64,000 nucleotides of DNA from Bacteroidota bacterium (GTDB lineage: Bacteria > Bacteroidota > Bacteroidia > Bacteroidales > F082), in assembly GCA_009773165.1 (NCBI GenBank), contig WOUZ01000001.1:744001-808000 (forward strand), given 5' to 3'. Positions 43,694-53,071 of the stretch are shown here, piece by piece. How positions within the stretch are numbered: position 1 is the first letter of the stretch; each line of letters starts with the position of its first letter. A model generated the notes under the pieces. That model was given only the letters and a program-made list of their open reading frames with translations. It did not search any database and had not been told where the DNA came from. Position numbers and translations under genes: made by a program.

Positions 43694-44320
43694 ATGAGAA
43701 TCATCTTAATTACCTTAATAATGGGCCTGAGCCTAAGTTTGGCAGCCCAGAAAAAATCAGAAACACTGGTGCTGATCAAAACCAGTTATGGAAACATTAC
43801 AGCAAAACTGTATAATGACACCCCCAAGCATCGTGACAATTTTATCAAGTTGGTGAAGCAGGGATGGTTCAACGACTCACCTTTTCACAGGGTCATCAAA
43901 AATTTCATGATTCAGGGTGGTGGCAACAAAGATGGCAAAACAGATCCCGGGTATACCGTTGATGCTGAATTCAGGCCGCAATACATCCATAAAAAAGGAG
44001 CTCTTGCAGCAGCACGTATGGGCGATCAGGTTAATCCTGAGAGGAAATCATCCGGGTCGCAGTTTTATATCGTTCAGGGACAGAAATATGACCAACAAAA
44101 TTTTGCCGCAGCAGCTCAACGTTCTGGATTAAATTATACCGAAGAGCAAAAAAACACCTATGCAACTTTGGGAGGAACACCTCATCTTGATGGCACTTAC
44201 ACCATTTTTGGCGAAGTAGTGGATGGATTTGATGTAATTGATAAAATTGCCGCTGTTCAAACAGGCCCTGGCGATAAGCCTGTGACACCTGTCACTATGC
44301 GTATTGAGATTCTTGAGTAA
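43694..44320 (+). CDS. Secreted cyclophilin-type peptidyl-prolyl isomerase
   Basis: A 208-residue protein with a signal peptide (ending near LAAQ) and one cyclophilin domain: the catalytic Arg and neighbours in FHRVIKNFMIQGGGN, SSGSQFYIVQGQ and YTIFGEVVDGFDVID. It should speed proline isomerisation of exported proteins in the periplasm. The insert after FYIVQGQ is longer than in E. coli PpiA, as in other Bacteroidota copies. pheS follows after 29 bp. Confidence 0.93.
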   Translation: MRIILITLIMGLSLSLAAQKKSETLVLIKTSYGNITAKLYNDTPKHRDNFIKLVKQGWFNDSPFHRVIKNFMIQGGGNKDGKTDPGYTVDAEFRPQYIHKKGALAAARMGDQVNPERKSSGSQFYIVQGQKYDQQNFAAAAQRSGLNYTEEQKNTYATLGGTPHLDGTYTIFGEVVDGFDVIDKIAAVQTGPGDKPVTPVTMRIEILE

Positions 44321-44349
44321 CCCTAAGTTGTTTATTACAAGCCTTTTCC

Positions 44350-45366
44350 ATGAAAAACAGAATTTCTGAATTACTATCCGAAATACAACGATTTGAAGCT
44401 GAAAGCAAAGATCATATCGAAGATTTCCGACTTAAATACCTGAGCAAAAAGGGAGTAATTCCTTCGCTTTTCAATGATTTTAAACAGGTGCTGCCTGAGG
44501 ACAGAAAGGAAATGGGCATCCTGTTGAACGAACTCAAGCAGAAAGCTCAGGAGATGTTGGATATTCAGCAAACCCGTTTTGCAGGAGTAAAGGAGGAAAA
44601 GGCACAAATAGACAGTAGCTTACCGCCAAAAAAAATGACGGGTGGCCGTCATCCAATTTCTTTGGTACGACGCGATATCAACAGCATTTTTGAACGTTTG
44701 GGCTTCAAAATAGCTGAAGGTCCGGAAATAGAAGATGATTTCCACAATTTTACTGCGTTAAATTTCCCTGAAGAACACCCTGCCCGCGATATGCAGGATA
44801 CTTTTTTCATCAGCAAGTCGCCTGATGTGGCCTTACGCACGCACACTTCGAGTGTTCAGGTTCGGGTGATGGAACAGGGAAAGCTGCCTATCCGCATCAT
44901 CGCTCCCGGACGTGTTTTCCGCAACGAAGCCATCTCGGCCCGGGCACATTGTATCTTCCATCAGATCGAAGGCTTGTACATCGACAAAGACGTTTCCTTT
45001 GCCGACCTGAAACAGACACTTTACTTCTTTGCCAGAGAATTCTTTGGACCTGAAATAAAAATCCGTTTCCGTCCTTCTTACTTCCCATTCACCGAAACTT
45101 CGGCCGAGATGGATGTTTCGTGCAACATTTGCGGCGGAAAAGGCTGCAACATCTGCAAATACAGCGGATGGGTTGAGATTCTTGGTTGTGGCATGGTTGA
45201 TCCCAATGTGTTGGAAGCCTGCGGAATAGATAGCAATGTATATAGCGGCTATGCTTTTGGGATGGGTATCGAGCGTATCACCATGATGAAATACCAAATA
45301 AACGACCTGCGTCTGTTTTTCGAGAACGACCTGCGCTTTTTGAAACAGTTTGAGCAGTTGGTTTAA
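44350..45366 (+). CDS. pheS: Phenylalanine-tRNA ligase alpha subunit
   Basis: The catalytic subunit of phenylalanyl-tRNA synthetase. An N-terminal coiled coil (about 1-85), then the class II core: motif 2 region HTSSVQVRVME and FRNEAISARAHCIFHQIEGL, and motif 3 GFGMGIERI-like FGMGIERITMMKYQINDLRLF. A Cys-rich CNICGGKGCNIC segment is typical of PheS. 338 residues is the normal length. pheT is not adjacent, as is usual in the phylum. Confidence 0.97.
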   Translation: MKNRISELLSEIQRFEAESKDHIEDFRLKYLSKKGVIPSLFNDFKQVLPEDRKEMGILLNELKQKAQEMLDIQQTRFAGVKEEKAQIDSSLPPKKMTGGRHPISLVRRDINSIFERLGFKIAEGPEIEDDFHNFTALNFPEEHPARDMQDTFFISKSPDVALRTHTSSVQVRVMEQGKLPIRIIAPGRVFRNEAISARAHCIFHQIEGLYIDKDVSFADLKQTLYFFAREFFGPEIKIRFRPSYFPFTETSAEMDVSCNICGGKGCNICKYSGWVEILGCGMVDPNVLEACGIDSNVYSGYAFGMGIERITMMKYQINDLRLFFENDLRFLKQFEQLV

Positions 45367-45677
45367 CGGGAGTTAGGTGGCAGGTGTTGGGGGTTAGCAG
45401 ATTGATGGTTAATAAATTAACTCCCAATGTTTTAGTTGAATAGTTTGGTTAAGCCAACAACTAAACGAGAGAATTTTTTGCTTTCAAATAAAGTAGACTT
45501 TAATGATGAATCATGTTTTAATGTTAAGTAAAGCATGATATGGCATCGGTTATGTAGTTTCAATTGCAAAAGTCGGCCGGCTTCCACAAAACTATGTCTT
45601 TTCATTTACAAATTTCCACCCTTTTGCACGTCTGAATGCATTAACTTTGACACCGTATTCCATCAATCAATCGTGTT
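45367..45677. other. Intergenic region between pheS and rnr
   Basis: No convincing gene in 311 bp. A distant inverted repeat (GGGAGTTA at 45368 and TAACTCCC at 45418) follows pheS but has a 42-base loop. A TAACTTTG box near the right end is the likely rnr promoter. Confidence 0.5.
45642..45649 (+). promoter_or_regulatory. -7 promoter element of rnr (TAACTTTG)
   Basis: Matches TAnnTTTG, 28 bp before the ATG; a TTTG lies about 15 bases further upstream. Confidence 0.4.
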
Positions 45678-47858
45678 ATGCCAAAAAAGAAGCCTGTTCC
45701 AAGTGGAGTTAAAAGCACCCTTGCAGCCACCATCCTGAGTATCTTCGGATCGAGTCCGTTTAAACCGCTGAATTACAAGCAGATCAGCAAATCACTGAGC
45801 ATGAAGGATAAAGCCGGAAAGGATCTTATCCATAACATACTGATTGAACTCGCCAAAGAAGGAAAGTTGATCGAAGACAAACCTTATCGTTATACCCTCA
45901 GCAAAGCCATGATACAAGAGTATGGCGAGAAAAAAGAGTTTGTTACTGGCAGGGTGGATATGAAAAGTACCGGAAAAGCCTATGTCATAACAGAAAAAGC
46001 TGGCGAGGATATTTTTATCGCGGCCAACAACACAGGTCAGGCGCTGCACGACGATCAGGTGAAAGTGTATCTGTTTCCGAAACGAAAAAACCATAAAACC
46101 GAAGGCCAGATTGTTGAAATCATCGAGAGAAGGAAAACAGATTATGTGGGTGTCATCTCCATCTCAAAGCAGTTTGGATTTCTTGTACCCGACAGCAACA
46201 CCATGCCCGTGGATATTTTTGTGGCAAAAGAATTACTGAATAATGCTAAAAACGGTGAGAAAGTCATTGTACGCATCACCGAATGGCCGGAGGAATCGAA
46301 AAATCCTTTTGGTGAAGTGATCAAAGTGCTTGGCATGCCGGGCGATAACAACGTGGAGATGCAATCCATCCTGGCTGAATACAACTTCCCGCTTGAGTTT
46401 CCGAAGGAGGTTGAAAAAGAGGTGGAGAAGATGGGACATGGCATCACGGAAGCTGAGATTGCCCGTCGGCGCGATTTTCGTGAAGTACTCACAATCACCG
46501 TTGACCCTGGTGATGCCAAAGACTTTGACGATGCCCTTTCGTTGCGCAAACTCGACAATGGAAATTGGGAAGTGGGGGTACATATTGCCGATGTGGCCCA
46601 TTATGTGCACGAAGGCAGTTCCACCGACATCGAGGCACAAAACCGCGGCACTTCTATCTATCTGGTTGATCGTACCATTCCAATGCTGCCTGAGAAATTA
46701 TCGAACAATATCTGTTCGTTACGTCCCAACGAGGAAAAATTATGTTTCGCTGCAGTGTTTGAGATGAACGACGAAGCCGAAATACTCAACGAATGGATTG
46801 GTAAAACGGTGATCAAATCTGCCCGACGCTACGCTTATGAGGAGGTTCAAACGGTGATAGAAGGTGGTGAGGGCGATTACAAGGAAGAAATCCTGGTACT
46901 TCACGGTCTCGCATCCAAACTCAGGTCGATGCGTATGAAAGCCGGTTCAATAAATTTCCACTCAGAAGAGGTGAAGTTTATCCTCGACGAAACAGGAAAA
47001 CCCATCGACACTTATGTTAAAGTGCAGCAGGAGAGCCATATGCTCATCGAAGATTTTATGTTGTTAGCCAACCGCACTGTAGCTGAACGTATTGGCAAAC
47101 CGCTTGGTAAGAAGAAAGTCAAGACCTTTGTTTACCGCATTCACGACGAGCCCAATCCCGAAAAACTCAACACTTTTCTGCAGTTTATCGGCAAACTGGG
47201 CTACAGCATGAACATCAGCACACGCGAGAAACTGGTAAAATCCTATAACGACCTTTTCAAAGCTGTTGATGGCAAAGGAGAGAAAAATCTGGTGGAAACA
47301 GTGGCTATACGCACCATGGCCAAGGCTGAATACAGCACTACCAACATAGGGCATTATGGATTGGCGTTTAAATTCTACACCCATTTTACTTCGCCCATAC
47401 GTCGATACCCCGACTTGATTGTGCATCGCCTGCTTGAACGTTATCTGCTTGAAAACAAAGATACTGTAAGTGCCGAAAACCTTGAGCCTGTGTGTAAGCA
47501 TGCTTCGGAAATGGAACGCCGTGCCGCTGAGATGGAACGCGAAAGCATTAAATATAAACAAGCTGAATACCTTTCGGATAAGGTTGGTAAGGTGTTCGAA
47601 GGATTAATTTCGGGGGTGAGCAAATGGGGCATTTTTGTTGAGTTGAAACAAAGCAAATGCGAAGGCATGGTGCGCTACAACGAGATGCCGGGCGACTATT
47701 ACTATCTCGACGAGGACAACTACCGCGTGATCGGCCAAAGCTTTGGCAAGATTTACCGCCTGGGGGATTCAGTGACCATCAAAGTGAAAAAAGTGGACCT
47801 TGCGCGCAAAAAACTCGACTTCGTGATTATCGACACCGATCAGGCCAGAAACTGGTAA
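45678..47858 (+). CDS. rnr: Ribonuclease R
   Basis: A 3'-to-5' exoribonuclease that degrades structured RNA. The order is a winged helix/cold-shock region (about 15-250), the RNB catalytic core beginning near TVDPGDAKDFDDALSL (acidic metal ligands, ~residue 275), and a C-terminal S1 domain (VFEGLISGVSKWGIFVELK). The RNB motif HYTSPIRRYPDLIVHR appears as HFTSPIRRYPDLIVHR. 726 residues is standard. The AAA ATPase gene and its repeat array follow directly. Confidence 0.96.
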   Translation: MPKKKPVPSGVKSTLAATILSIFGSSPFKPLNYKQISKSLSMKDKAGKDLIHNILIELAKEGKLIEDKPYRYTLSKAMIQEYGEKKEFVTGRVDMKSTGKAYVITEKAGEDIFIAANNTGQALHDDQVKVYLFPKRKNHKTEGQIVEIIERRKTDYVGVISISKQFGFLVPDSNTMPVDIFVAKELLNNAKNGEKVIVRITEWPEESKNPFGEVIKVLGMPGDNNVEMQSILAEYNFPLEFPKEVEKEVEKMGHGITEAEIARRRDFREVLTITVDPGDAKDFDDALSLRKLDNGNWEVGVHIADVAHYVHEGSSTDIEAQNRGTSIYLVDRTIPMLPEKLSNNICSLRPNEEKLCFAAVFEMNDEAEILNEWIGKTVIKSARRYAYEEVQTVIEGGEGDYKEEILVLHGLASKLRSMRMKAGSINFHSEEVKFILDETGKPIDTYVKVQQESHMLIEDFMLLANRTVAERIGKPLGKKKVKTFVYRIHDEPNPEKLNTFLQFIGKLGYSMNISTREKLVKSYNDLFKAVDGKGEKNLVETVAIRTMAKAEYSTTNIGHYGLAFKFYTHFTSPIRRYPDLIVHRLLERYLLENKDTVSAENLEPVCKHASEMERRAAEMERESIKYKQAEYLSDKVGKVFEGLISGVSKWGIFVELKQSKCEGMVRYNEMPGDYYYLDEDNYRVIGQSFGKIYRLGDSVTIKVKKVDLARKKLDFVIIDTDQARNW

Positions 47859-47873
47859 AAAAAGTGGAAAAGC

Positions 47874-47969
47874 ATGTTTTGTTCTGTATGCAGGATAAAA
47901 ATGATTGATTTTATTCTATATGTAGAACAAAATGTCGTATATTTGTTCTGTATATAGAACAAATATTGT
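47874..47969. repeat. Three tandem 32-bp units with internal palindromes
   Basis: Three contiguous 32-base units start at 47874, 47906 and 47938, and the last ends on the base before the ATPase start codon. Each is centred on a TTCT-(N6)-AGAA palindrome (degenerate in unit 1), so the centres are exactly 32 bp apart. Unit 3 has perfect 11-base arms (ATATTTGTTCT and AGAACAAATAT) and unit 2 has arms with one mismatch. Units 1 and 3, and 2 and 3, match at about two thirds of positions. The TATATTTG -7 box overlaps unit 3. This looks like an operator array. Confidence 0.8.
47938..47945 (+). promoter_or_regulatory. -7 promoter element of the AAA/DUF4143 gene (TATATTTG)
   Basis: Matches TAnnTTTG within the third repeat unit, 24 bp before the ATG, so a protein bound to the palindrome would block polymerase. 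Confidence 0.5.
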
Positions 47970-49223
47970 ATGGATAAGGCTATTATAAAAAAAATCATAC
48001 TCGAAAATCAGCAACGGATTGGTGAATTAGAGGTACATCCAAGATCAATTTCGGTTGAAAAGCAAGCCAATTACATTTTCACCGGTCAGCGAAGAGCCGG
48101 CAAAACGTGGTTTGTTTTTGGTCTGCTACAGGAAATGCTGAAAATGGGTCAATCCATCGAAACGTTTTTGACAATCAATTTTGAAGACGAGCGCCTCATC
48201 GGATTCAATCACATGGACTTTGACACGATTTTGGAATGTTATTTCGAGCTTTTCCCACATCGACCTGTATTGTTTTTTGATGAAATACAAAACATCACCG
48301 GCTGGCAAAAATTCGCCCGGAGAATGGCAGACGAAGATTATAGAACCTACATTACAGGCAGCAATTCTCAAATGCTTAGCAGCGAAATGGCATCCACCCT
48401 TGGAGGAAGATATCTGGTTCAGGAAATAGGAACCTTATCCTTTCTTGAATTTCTTCATTTTCAAGGAATAACAGTGGATGAACACGTTGAATTTTCGCCT
48501 TCCAGGTTTGAAATTATTCGTTTATTCGAGCAGTTTTTTTCATATGGTGGGTTTCCTGAGTTATTTAAGTTTACGGATAAAAAAGAATACCTGAGCAATT
48601 TGTTTCAGAAGGTTTTTCTGGGTGATATCATTGCTCGTTATCAGGTACGTAATGCTTTTGCCTTGCGCCTCCTTGTGAAAAAACTTGCTGAAAGCACGAT
48701 GGACGAAGTTTCGTTCAACCGGATGAGAAACATAATTCAATCAACTGGTAACCAAATAGGTACTGGAACAGTGATTGAATATGCAGGATATCTGGAAGAT
48801 TCCTTTTTGATTAGCTCCCTTTCTAATTATGAAGCCAAGATAAGCTCGCGAGAGACCATGAAAAAGTATTATTTCAATGACTTGGGAATCCTCTCGCTTT
48901 TTTTGTCCGAACCAGCTTCTTTTCAATTGGAAACACTGGTTTTCAATCATTTGAAAAGAACACACGGAGCAAACGTATTCTATGTACGCAATGGTTTTGA
49001 AGTGGATTTTTATATTCCCTCAGCGGTTTTAATACAGGTGGCCTATCGCCTCGACGAACCTTCTACACGAATCAGGGAAATATCTGCCCTCATGAAAGCC
49101 GCTGCTAAATATGCTGTCAGAAAGCTATTCATTGTCACCTATCAGTCAGAAGAAAAGATTGTACAGGACGGAATTGAAATTCAAGTAATTCCCGCCTGGA
49201 AGTGGCTTTTGCAAACAAGTTGA
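47970..49223 (+). CDS. AAA_14 / DUF4143 family ATPase
   Basis: A 417-residue protein with an N-terminal P-loop ATPase domain (Walker A GQRRAGKTW, Walker B PVLFFDEIQNI, a TGSNSQML sensor-like segment) and a C-terminal DUF4143 domain with a PD-(D/E)xK-like core (RNGFEVDFYI...LIQVAY). These orphan ATPases are widespread, often present in many copies in Bacteroidota and archaeal genomes, and their function is unknown. The C-terminal nuclease-like site has Gln where active enzymes have Glu, so it may bind rather than cut DNA. The upstream palindrome array ends at its start codon, suggesting autoregulation. Confidence 0.9.
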   Translation: MDKAIIKKIILENQQRIGELEVHPRSISVEKQANYIFTGQRRAGKTWFVFGLLQEMLKMGQSIETFLTINFEDERLIGFNHMDFDTILECYFELFPHRPVLFFDEIQNITGWQKFARRMADEDYRTYITGSNSQMLSSEMASTLGGRYLVQEIGTLSFLEFLHFQGITVDEHVEFSPSRFEIIRLFEQFFSYGGFPELFKFTDKKEYLSNLFQKVFLGDIIARYQVRNAFALRLLVKKLAESTMDEVSFNRMRNIIQSTGNQIGTGTVIEYAGYLEDSFLISSLSNYEAKISSRETMKKYYFNDLGILSLFLSEPASFQLETLVFNHLKRTHGANVFYVRNGFEVDFYIPSAVLIQVAYRLDEPSTRIREISALMKAAAKYAVRKLFIVTYQSEEKIVQDGIEIQVIPAWKWLLQTS

Positions 49224-49810
49224 AGCCGGTATATGCAACTGTATCAGAACTTTATTCCTGCGGCGGGGAAAATAAAGAGTGGATAAAAACTGTAGTCAGA
49301 CGATTCGATGCGGTATTTTCCTGTTTGGATTTTCAAACCAAGCACCAGCTTTTTGCTAAATACAGTGCCGAAACCTCAGCTCCATAATTTAAAGTTTTAA
49401 ATTCAGGAAAACTCCCTGCCGAAACAAATGGTCAGGCTTTGAAAAACTATTTGAAAAATTGAGGTGTCCCAAAGCTTTATGGCAACAATAATTTCCAAAA
49501 AATCAATCCTGATGGTTCATTTTGTTTTGAGTGTTTTCTGATTTATAAGATTTGGGATTTTAACCCTTATTCCCGCAATCCATTTTCATTCCTGACTCCT
49601 TTACTTTGTTCATGAGAAGATCTTATGGCAATACTGCTAAATATATTCATTATCAACACTTTATAAGTTTATGTTTCCTACGAAGACTTTTTATTCAAAA
49701 TTAGTTTTGAAAAGCTACAAACTAATATAATTTGATACTTTTACGCATTGGAAGTACAGCCCTCTGGCTACTATAATTTTATTGATTTCATTACCTTCAA
49801 CGCTTTTTTT
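49224..49810. other. AT-rich intergenic region before the tricorn-like gene
   Basis: Nearly 590 bp with no convincing gene. A 61-codon frame begins inside the ATPase 3' end but has no RBS or family similarity. The right end has AT-rich sequence that must hold the promoter of the next gene; I could not identify a clear -33/-7 pair. Confidence 0.55.
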
Positions 49811-52800
49811 ATGAAGAACCGCAACATATTTTTACTGGTCCTCATGATGACCGGGCTTTTTGTCAGTGCACAGGAAAACAGTTTATGGATGCGCTATCCT
49901 GCACTTTCTCCTGATGGAAAAACCATTGCATTTTCCTACCAGGATGAGATTTGGACTGTGTCTTCCTCAGGCGGTACGGCCACACCGCTCACAATGGCCG
50001 AATCCTATGAATTTGCGCCGGTATGGAGTCATGATGGCAGCATGATTGCTTTTGCTTCGGACCGGAATGGCAATTTCGATGTTTTTGTAATGCCTGCTCA
50101 AGGAGGTGAAGCCCGAAGACTCACCTTCAGCTCCGCGCGCGAAGTGCCATGCAGCTTTAGTCCCGATGACAAGCAGGTGCTTTTTCCTGCCAACCGGCAG
50201 GACATTGCTGCCAATGCTCAATACCCTGTTGGGGGAATGGGCGAACTGTATGCTGTTCCAGTCACCGGTGGCAAGGTGGTTCAGCTGCTTCCGAATGTTG
50301 CGCTTCAAGCCAGCTACAATCCTGATGGTAACATCATTCTTTATGAAGACCTTAAAGGATATGAAAACGAGTGGAGAAAACATCATACCTCTTCCGTAAC
50401 ACGCGACATATGGATGGTGGATGTTAGCAAACAGCAATATAAGCAACTGAGTACCTTTGAGGGGGAAGACCGCAACCCTGTTTTTGCAGTCAACGGAACA
50501 GATTTTTACTTTTTGAGTGAAAAAAGCGGTTCGTTCAATGTTTATAAAAGCTCAATCACAAATCCTACTGTATCGGAACAATTGTCGTTCTTTACGCAGC
50601 ACCCTGTCAGATTTCTGAGTGTCGCCAAAGACAACACCCTCTGTTATTCGTTTGATGGTGAACTTTACCTTCAAAAGCAGGGTGCAAAAGCTGAGAAAGT
50701 TGCCATTAGTATCAAAGGAAGTGCAGGAGTACCTGAGGACAAGATTGTCCCAGTGAATGAAGGCTTTACCGAAGGACGCCTTTCATCCAATGGCAAAGAG
50801 TTTGCTTACATCTTCCGTGGCGAAATATTTGTCAGCAGTATGGAAGGCGGCTACACCAAGCGCATTACAAATACGCCTTATCAGGAACGCAGTGTTAGTT
50901 TCAGTCCTGATGGACGCTCGCTCGTTTATGCTGCCGAAGTTGACAACAGCTGGAATCTCTACACCGCAACGATTGTACGCAAAGAAGAACCTTACTTTTA
51001 TGCTTCAACACTTCTGAAAACCGAAACGCTGATTGCAACGGATACGGAGGAGTTTCAACCCGAATATTCTCCCGATGGAAAGGAAGTGGCCTATCTGGAA
51101 GACCGCGTCGTGCTGAAAGTCATTAACTTAGCAACCAAGGCAACACGGGCCATCACCCCGGCTAATGTCAACTACTCCTATGCTGACGGCGACCAATATT
51201 TCCAGTGGTCGCCCGACGGGAAGTGGTTTCTCATCAATTTTGCTTATCCTGACAGAATATTCACTTCTGAGGCAGGACTTGTTTCTGCCGATGGAAAAGG
51301 TGAAATAATCAACCTTACACTTAGCGGCTATGACGACTATGGTCCAAAGTGGAGCAACGACGGAAAGATGATGATCTGGGGAAACAACCGTAACGGCGAT
51401 CGTGCCCAGGCTGGGTATGTCTCAACAGCCGATGTGTATGCCATGTTTTTCACTACAGAGGCTTTCGACCGCTTCAAGCTGAGCAAGGAGGAATATGCCC
51501 TGCTGAAAGAACAGGAAGAAAAAGCCGAAAAAGAAAAGAAGGAGAAAGAAGAAAAAGACAAGAAGAAAGAGGCGAAAAAAGACAAGGATGATAATGCGAA
51601 AAAAGACTCATTAAAAGTGAAGATTGACTTTGATGGTTTGACTGAACGCAAGGCAAAACTCACCATAAACACCTCACGGATTAACGATTGGATATTATCG
51701 AAGGACAACGAAAAGCTGTTTTACTTTACAAGCTTTGAAAAAGGCAACGACCTTTGGGTGACCGACTTGCGCACAAAGGAAACCAAGATTCTGGCCAAGA
51801 TGGGCGTAAACCGCCTTGGACTAGAATTATCCAAAGATGGAAAGTTCCTGTTCGTTTTAGCTGATGGAAAACCATTGAAAATCGATGTGGAGGATGGTAA
51901 AACCGAAGTCTTGAAAACCAGCGGGGAGATGCTTCTGCAACCTGCTGCTGAGCGTAGCTATATCTTTGACCACGCATGGAGACAGGTGCGTGAAAAATTT
52001 TATGTTGAAGACCTTCATGGCGTCGATTGGGAGTTTTACCGGGCATCATATAGAAAGTTTTTGCCCTTCATCACCAACAATTACGACTTTGCTGAGATGC
52101 TTAGCGAAATGCTTGGCGAACTCAATGCATCACACACCGGTTGTGGTTACCGTTCAGGAAAACCAACCGGTGACCAGACAGCAGATATTGGCGTCATTTA
52201 TGATTTAAACTACGATGGACAGGGCCTTAAAATTGCTGAGGTGATCGAAGGCGGTCCGCTCAACAAAGCCGTTTCCAAAGCAAAGGCTGGCTGCATCATT
52301 GAGAAGATTGACGGCGAGCCCATTCCTGCCGACAAAGATTTTTACGCCCTGCTCAACCGAAAGATTGGAAAACTTACCCTTCTCGCGTTTTTTGATCCAC
52401 AATCGGGAGTGCGCTGGGAAGAAAGTTTGAAACCGGTAAGTTTAGGAGAAACCAATGAGTTGCTTTATAAGCGTTGGGTGAAAAACCGTCGTGCTGAAGT
52501 AGAAAAACTTTCTGATGGCAAAATCGGTTATGTCCATGTGCGTTCAATGGACGATGCCAGCATGCGCGTGATGATGGAAGAGGCCCTAGGAAGAAATTTC
52601 ACGAAACAAGCCCTTGTCGTGGATACACGTTTCAATGGGGGAGGAAATATTCATGAGCAGTTATCGGATTTTCTGAGTGGCAAAAAGTATGTTGACATCG
52701 TTCCTCACGGACAATACATTGGTTCAGAGCCACTTGATAAATGGGTTAAACCATCGGTTGTGCTAATCAGCGAAAGTTGCTATAGCGATGCCCATCTGTT

Positions 52801-53062
52801 TCCGGTTGCCTATCGTTCAAAAGAGATAGGCCAGACAGTTGGAATGCCTGTTCCCGGCACAGGAACTTTTGTTTGGTGGGAAGGCCAGATCGATCCTACA
52901 CTGGTGTTTGGTATCCCGATGGGCGGATGGCGTATGATGGATGGAAAATTCTGTGAAAACACCCAATTTGAACCCGACATCGAAGTTGCAAACGATCCCG
53001 GTGTGATGGCAACAGGCCACGATCAACAAATTGAAGCTGCTGTTAAAAGCTTGATGAAATAA
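49811..53062 (+). CDS. Secreted tricorn-like S41 peptidase
   Basis: From ATG 49811 (MKNRN) the protein is 1083 residues: a signal peptide, two TolB/WD-like beta-propeller regions (repeated PDGK-type turns such as LSPDGKTIAFSYQDEIW and FSPDGRSLVYAAE), a C1 region, a PDZ domain (GLKIAEVIEGGPLNKAV) and the S41 catalytic domain. Catalytic features match tricorn: NASHTG (Ser774, His775), ESCYSDAHLF (Ser992 nucleophile) and CENTQFEPDIEV (Glu). Propellers are thought to feed peptides to the active site. A Lys/Glu-rich stretch (residues ~568-603) inserted before the C1 region is unusual. It is probably a periplasmic or surface peptide-degrading protease. Confidence 0.92.
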   Translation: MKNRNIFLLVLMMTGLFVSAQENSLWMRYPALSPDGKTIAFSYQDEIWTVSSSGGTATPLTMAESYEFAPVWSHDGSMIAFASDRNGNFDVFVMPAQGGEARRLTFSSAREVPCSFSPDDKQVLFPANRQDIAANAQYPVGGMGELYAVPVTGGKVVQLLPNVALQASYNPDGNIILYEDLKGYENEWRKHHTSSVTRDIWMVDVSKQQYKQLSTFEGEDRNPVFAVNGTDFYFLSEKSGSFNVYKSSITNPTVSEQLSFFTQHPVRFLSVAKDNTLCYSFDGELYLQKQGAKAEKVAISIKGSAGVPEDKIVPVNEGFTEGRLSSNGKEFAYIFRGEIFVSSMEGGYTKRITNTPYQERSVSFSPDGRSLVYAAEVDNSWNLYTATIVRKEEPYFYASTLLKTETLIATDTEEFQPEYSPDGKEVAYLEDRVVLKVINLATKATRAITPANVNYSYADGDQYFQWSPDGKWFLINFAYPDRIFTSEAGLVSADGKGEIINLTLSGYDDYGPKWSNDGKMMIWGNNRNGDRAQAGYVSTADVYAMFFTTEAFDRFKLSKEEYALLKEQEEKAEKEKKEKEEKDKKKEAKKDKDDNAKKDSLKVKIDFDGLTERKAKLTINTSRINDWILSKDNEKLFYFTSFEKGNDLWVTDLRTKETKILAKMGVNRLGLELSKDGKFLFVLADGKPLKIDVEDGKTEVLKTSGEMLLQPAAERSYIFDHAWRQVREKFYVEDLHGVDWEFYRASYRKFLPFITNNYDFAEMLSEMLGELNASHTGCGYRSGKPTGDQTADIGVIYDLNYDGQGLKIAEVIEGGPLNKAVSKAKAGCIIEKIDGEPIPADKDFYALLNRKIGKLTLLAFFDPQSGVRWEESLKPVSLGETNELLYKRWVKNRRAEVEKLSDGKIGYVHVRSMDDASMRVMMEEALGRNFTKQALVVDTRFNGGGNIHEQLSDFLSGKKYVDIVPHGQYIGSEPLDKWVKPSVVLISESCYSDAHLFPVAYRSKEIGQTVGMPVPGTGTFVWWEGQIDPTLVFGIPMGGWRMMDGKFCENTQFEPDIEVANDPGVMATGHDQQIEAAVKSLMK

Positions 53063-53071
53063 GGAGCTTGT

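Noticed and set aside
45368-45425. GGGAGTTA/TAACTCCC inverted repeat after pheS
   Set aside because: The loop is 42 bases and there is no T-run, so it is not a convincing terminator or mobile-element end.
49202-49387. 61-codon frame after the ATPase gene
   Set aside because: No RBS, no family similarity, and it begins inside the preceding gene; treated as non-coding.
51337-51708. Antisense Ser/Phe-rich frame
   Set aside because: It mirrors the Lys/Glu-rich insertion of the tricorn-like gene on the other strand; a compositional shadow.
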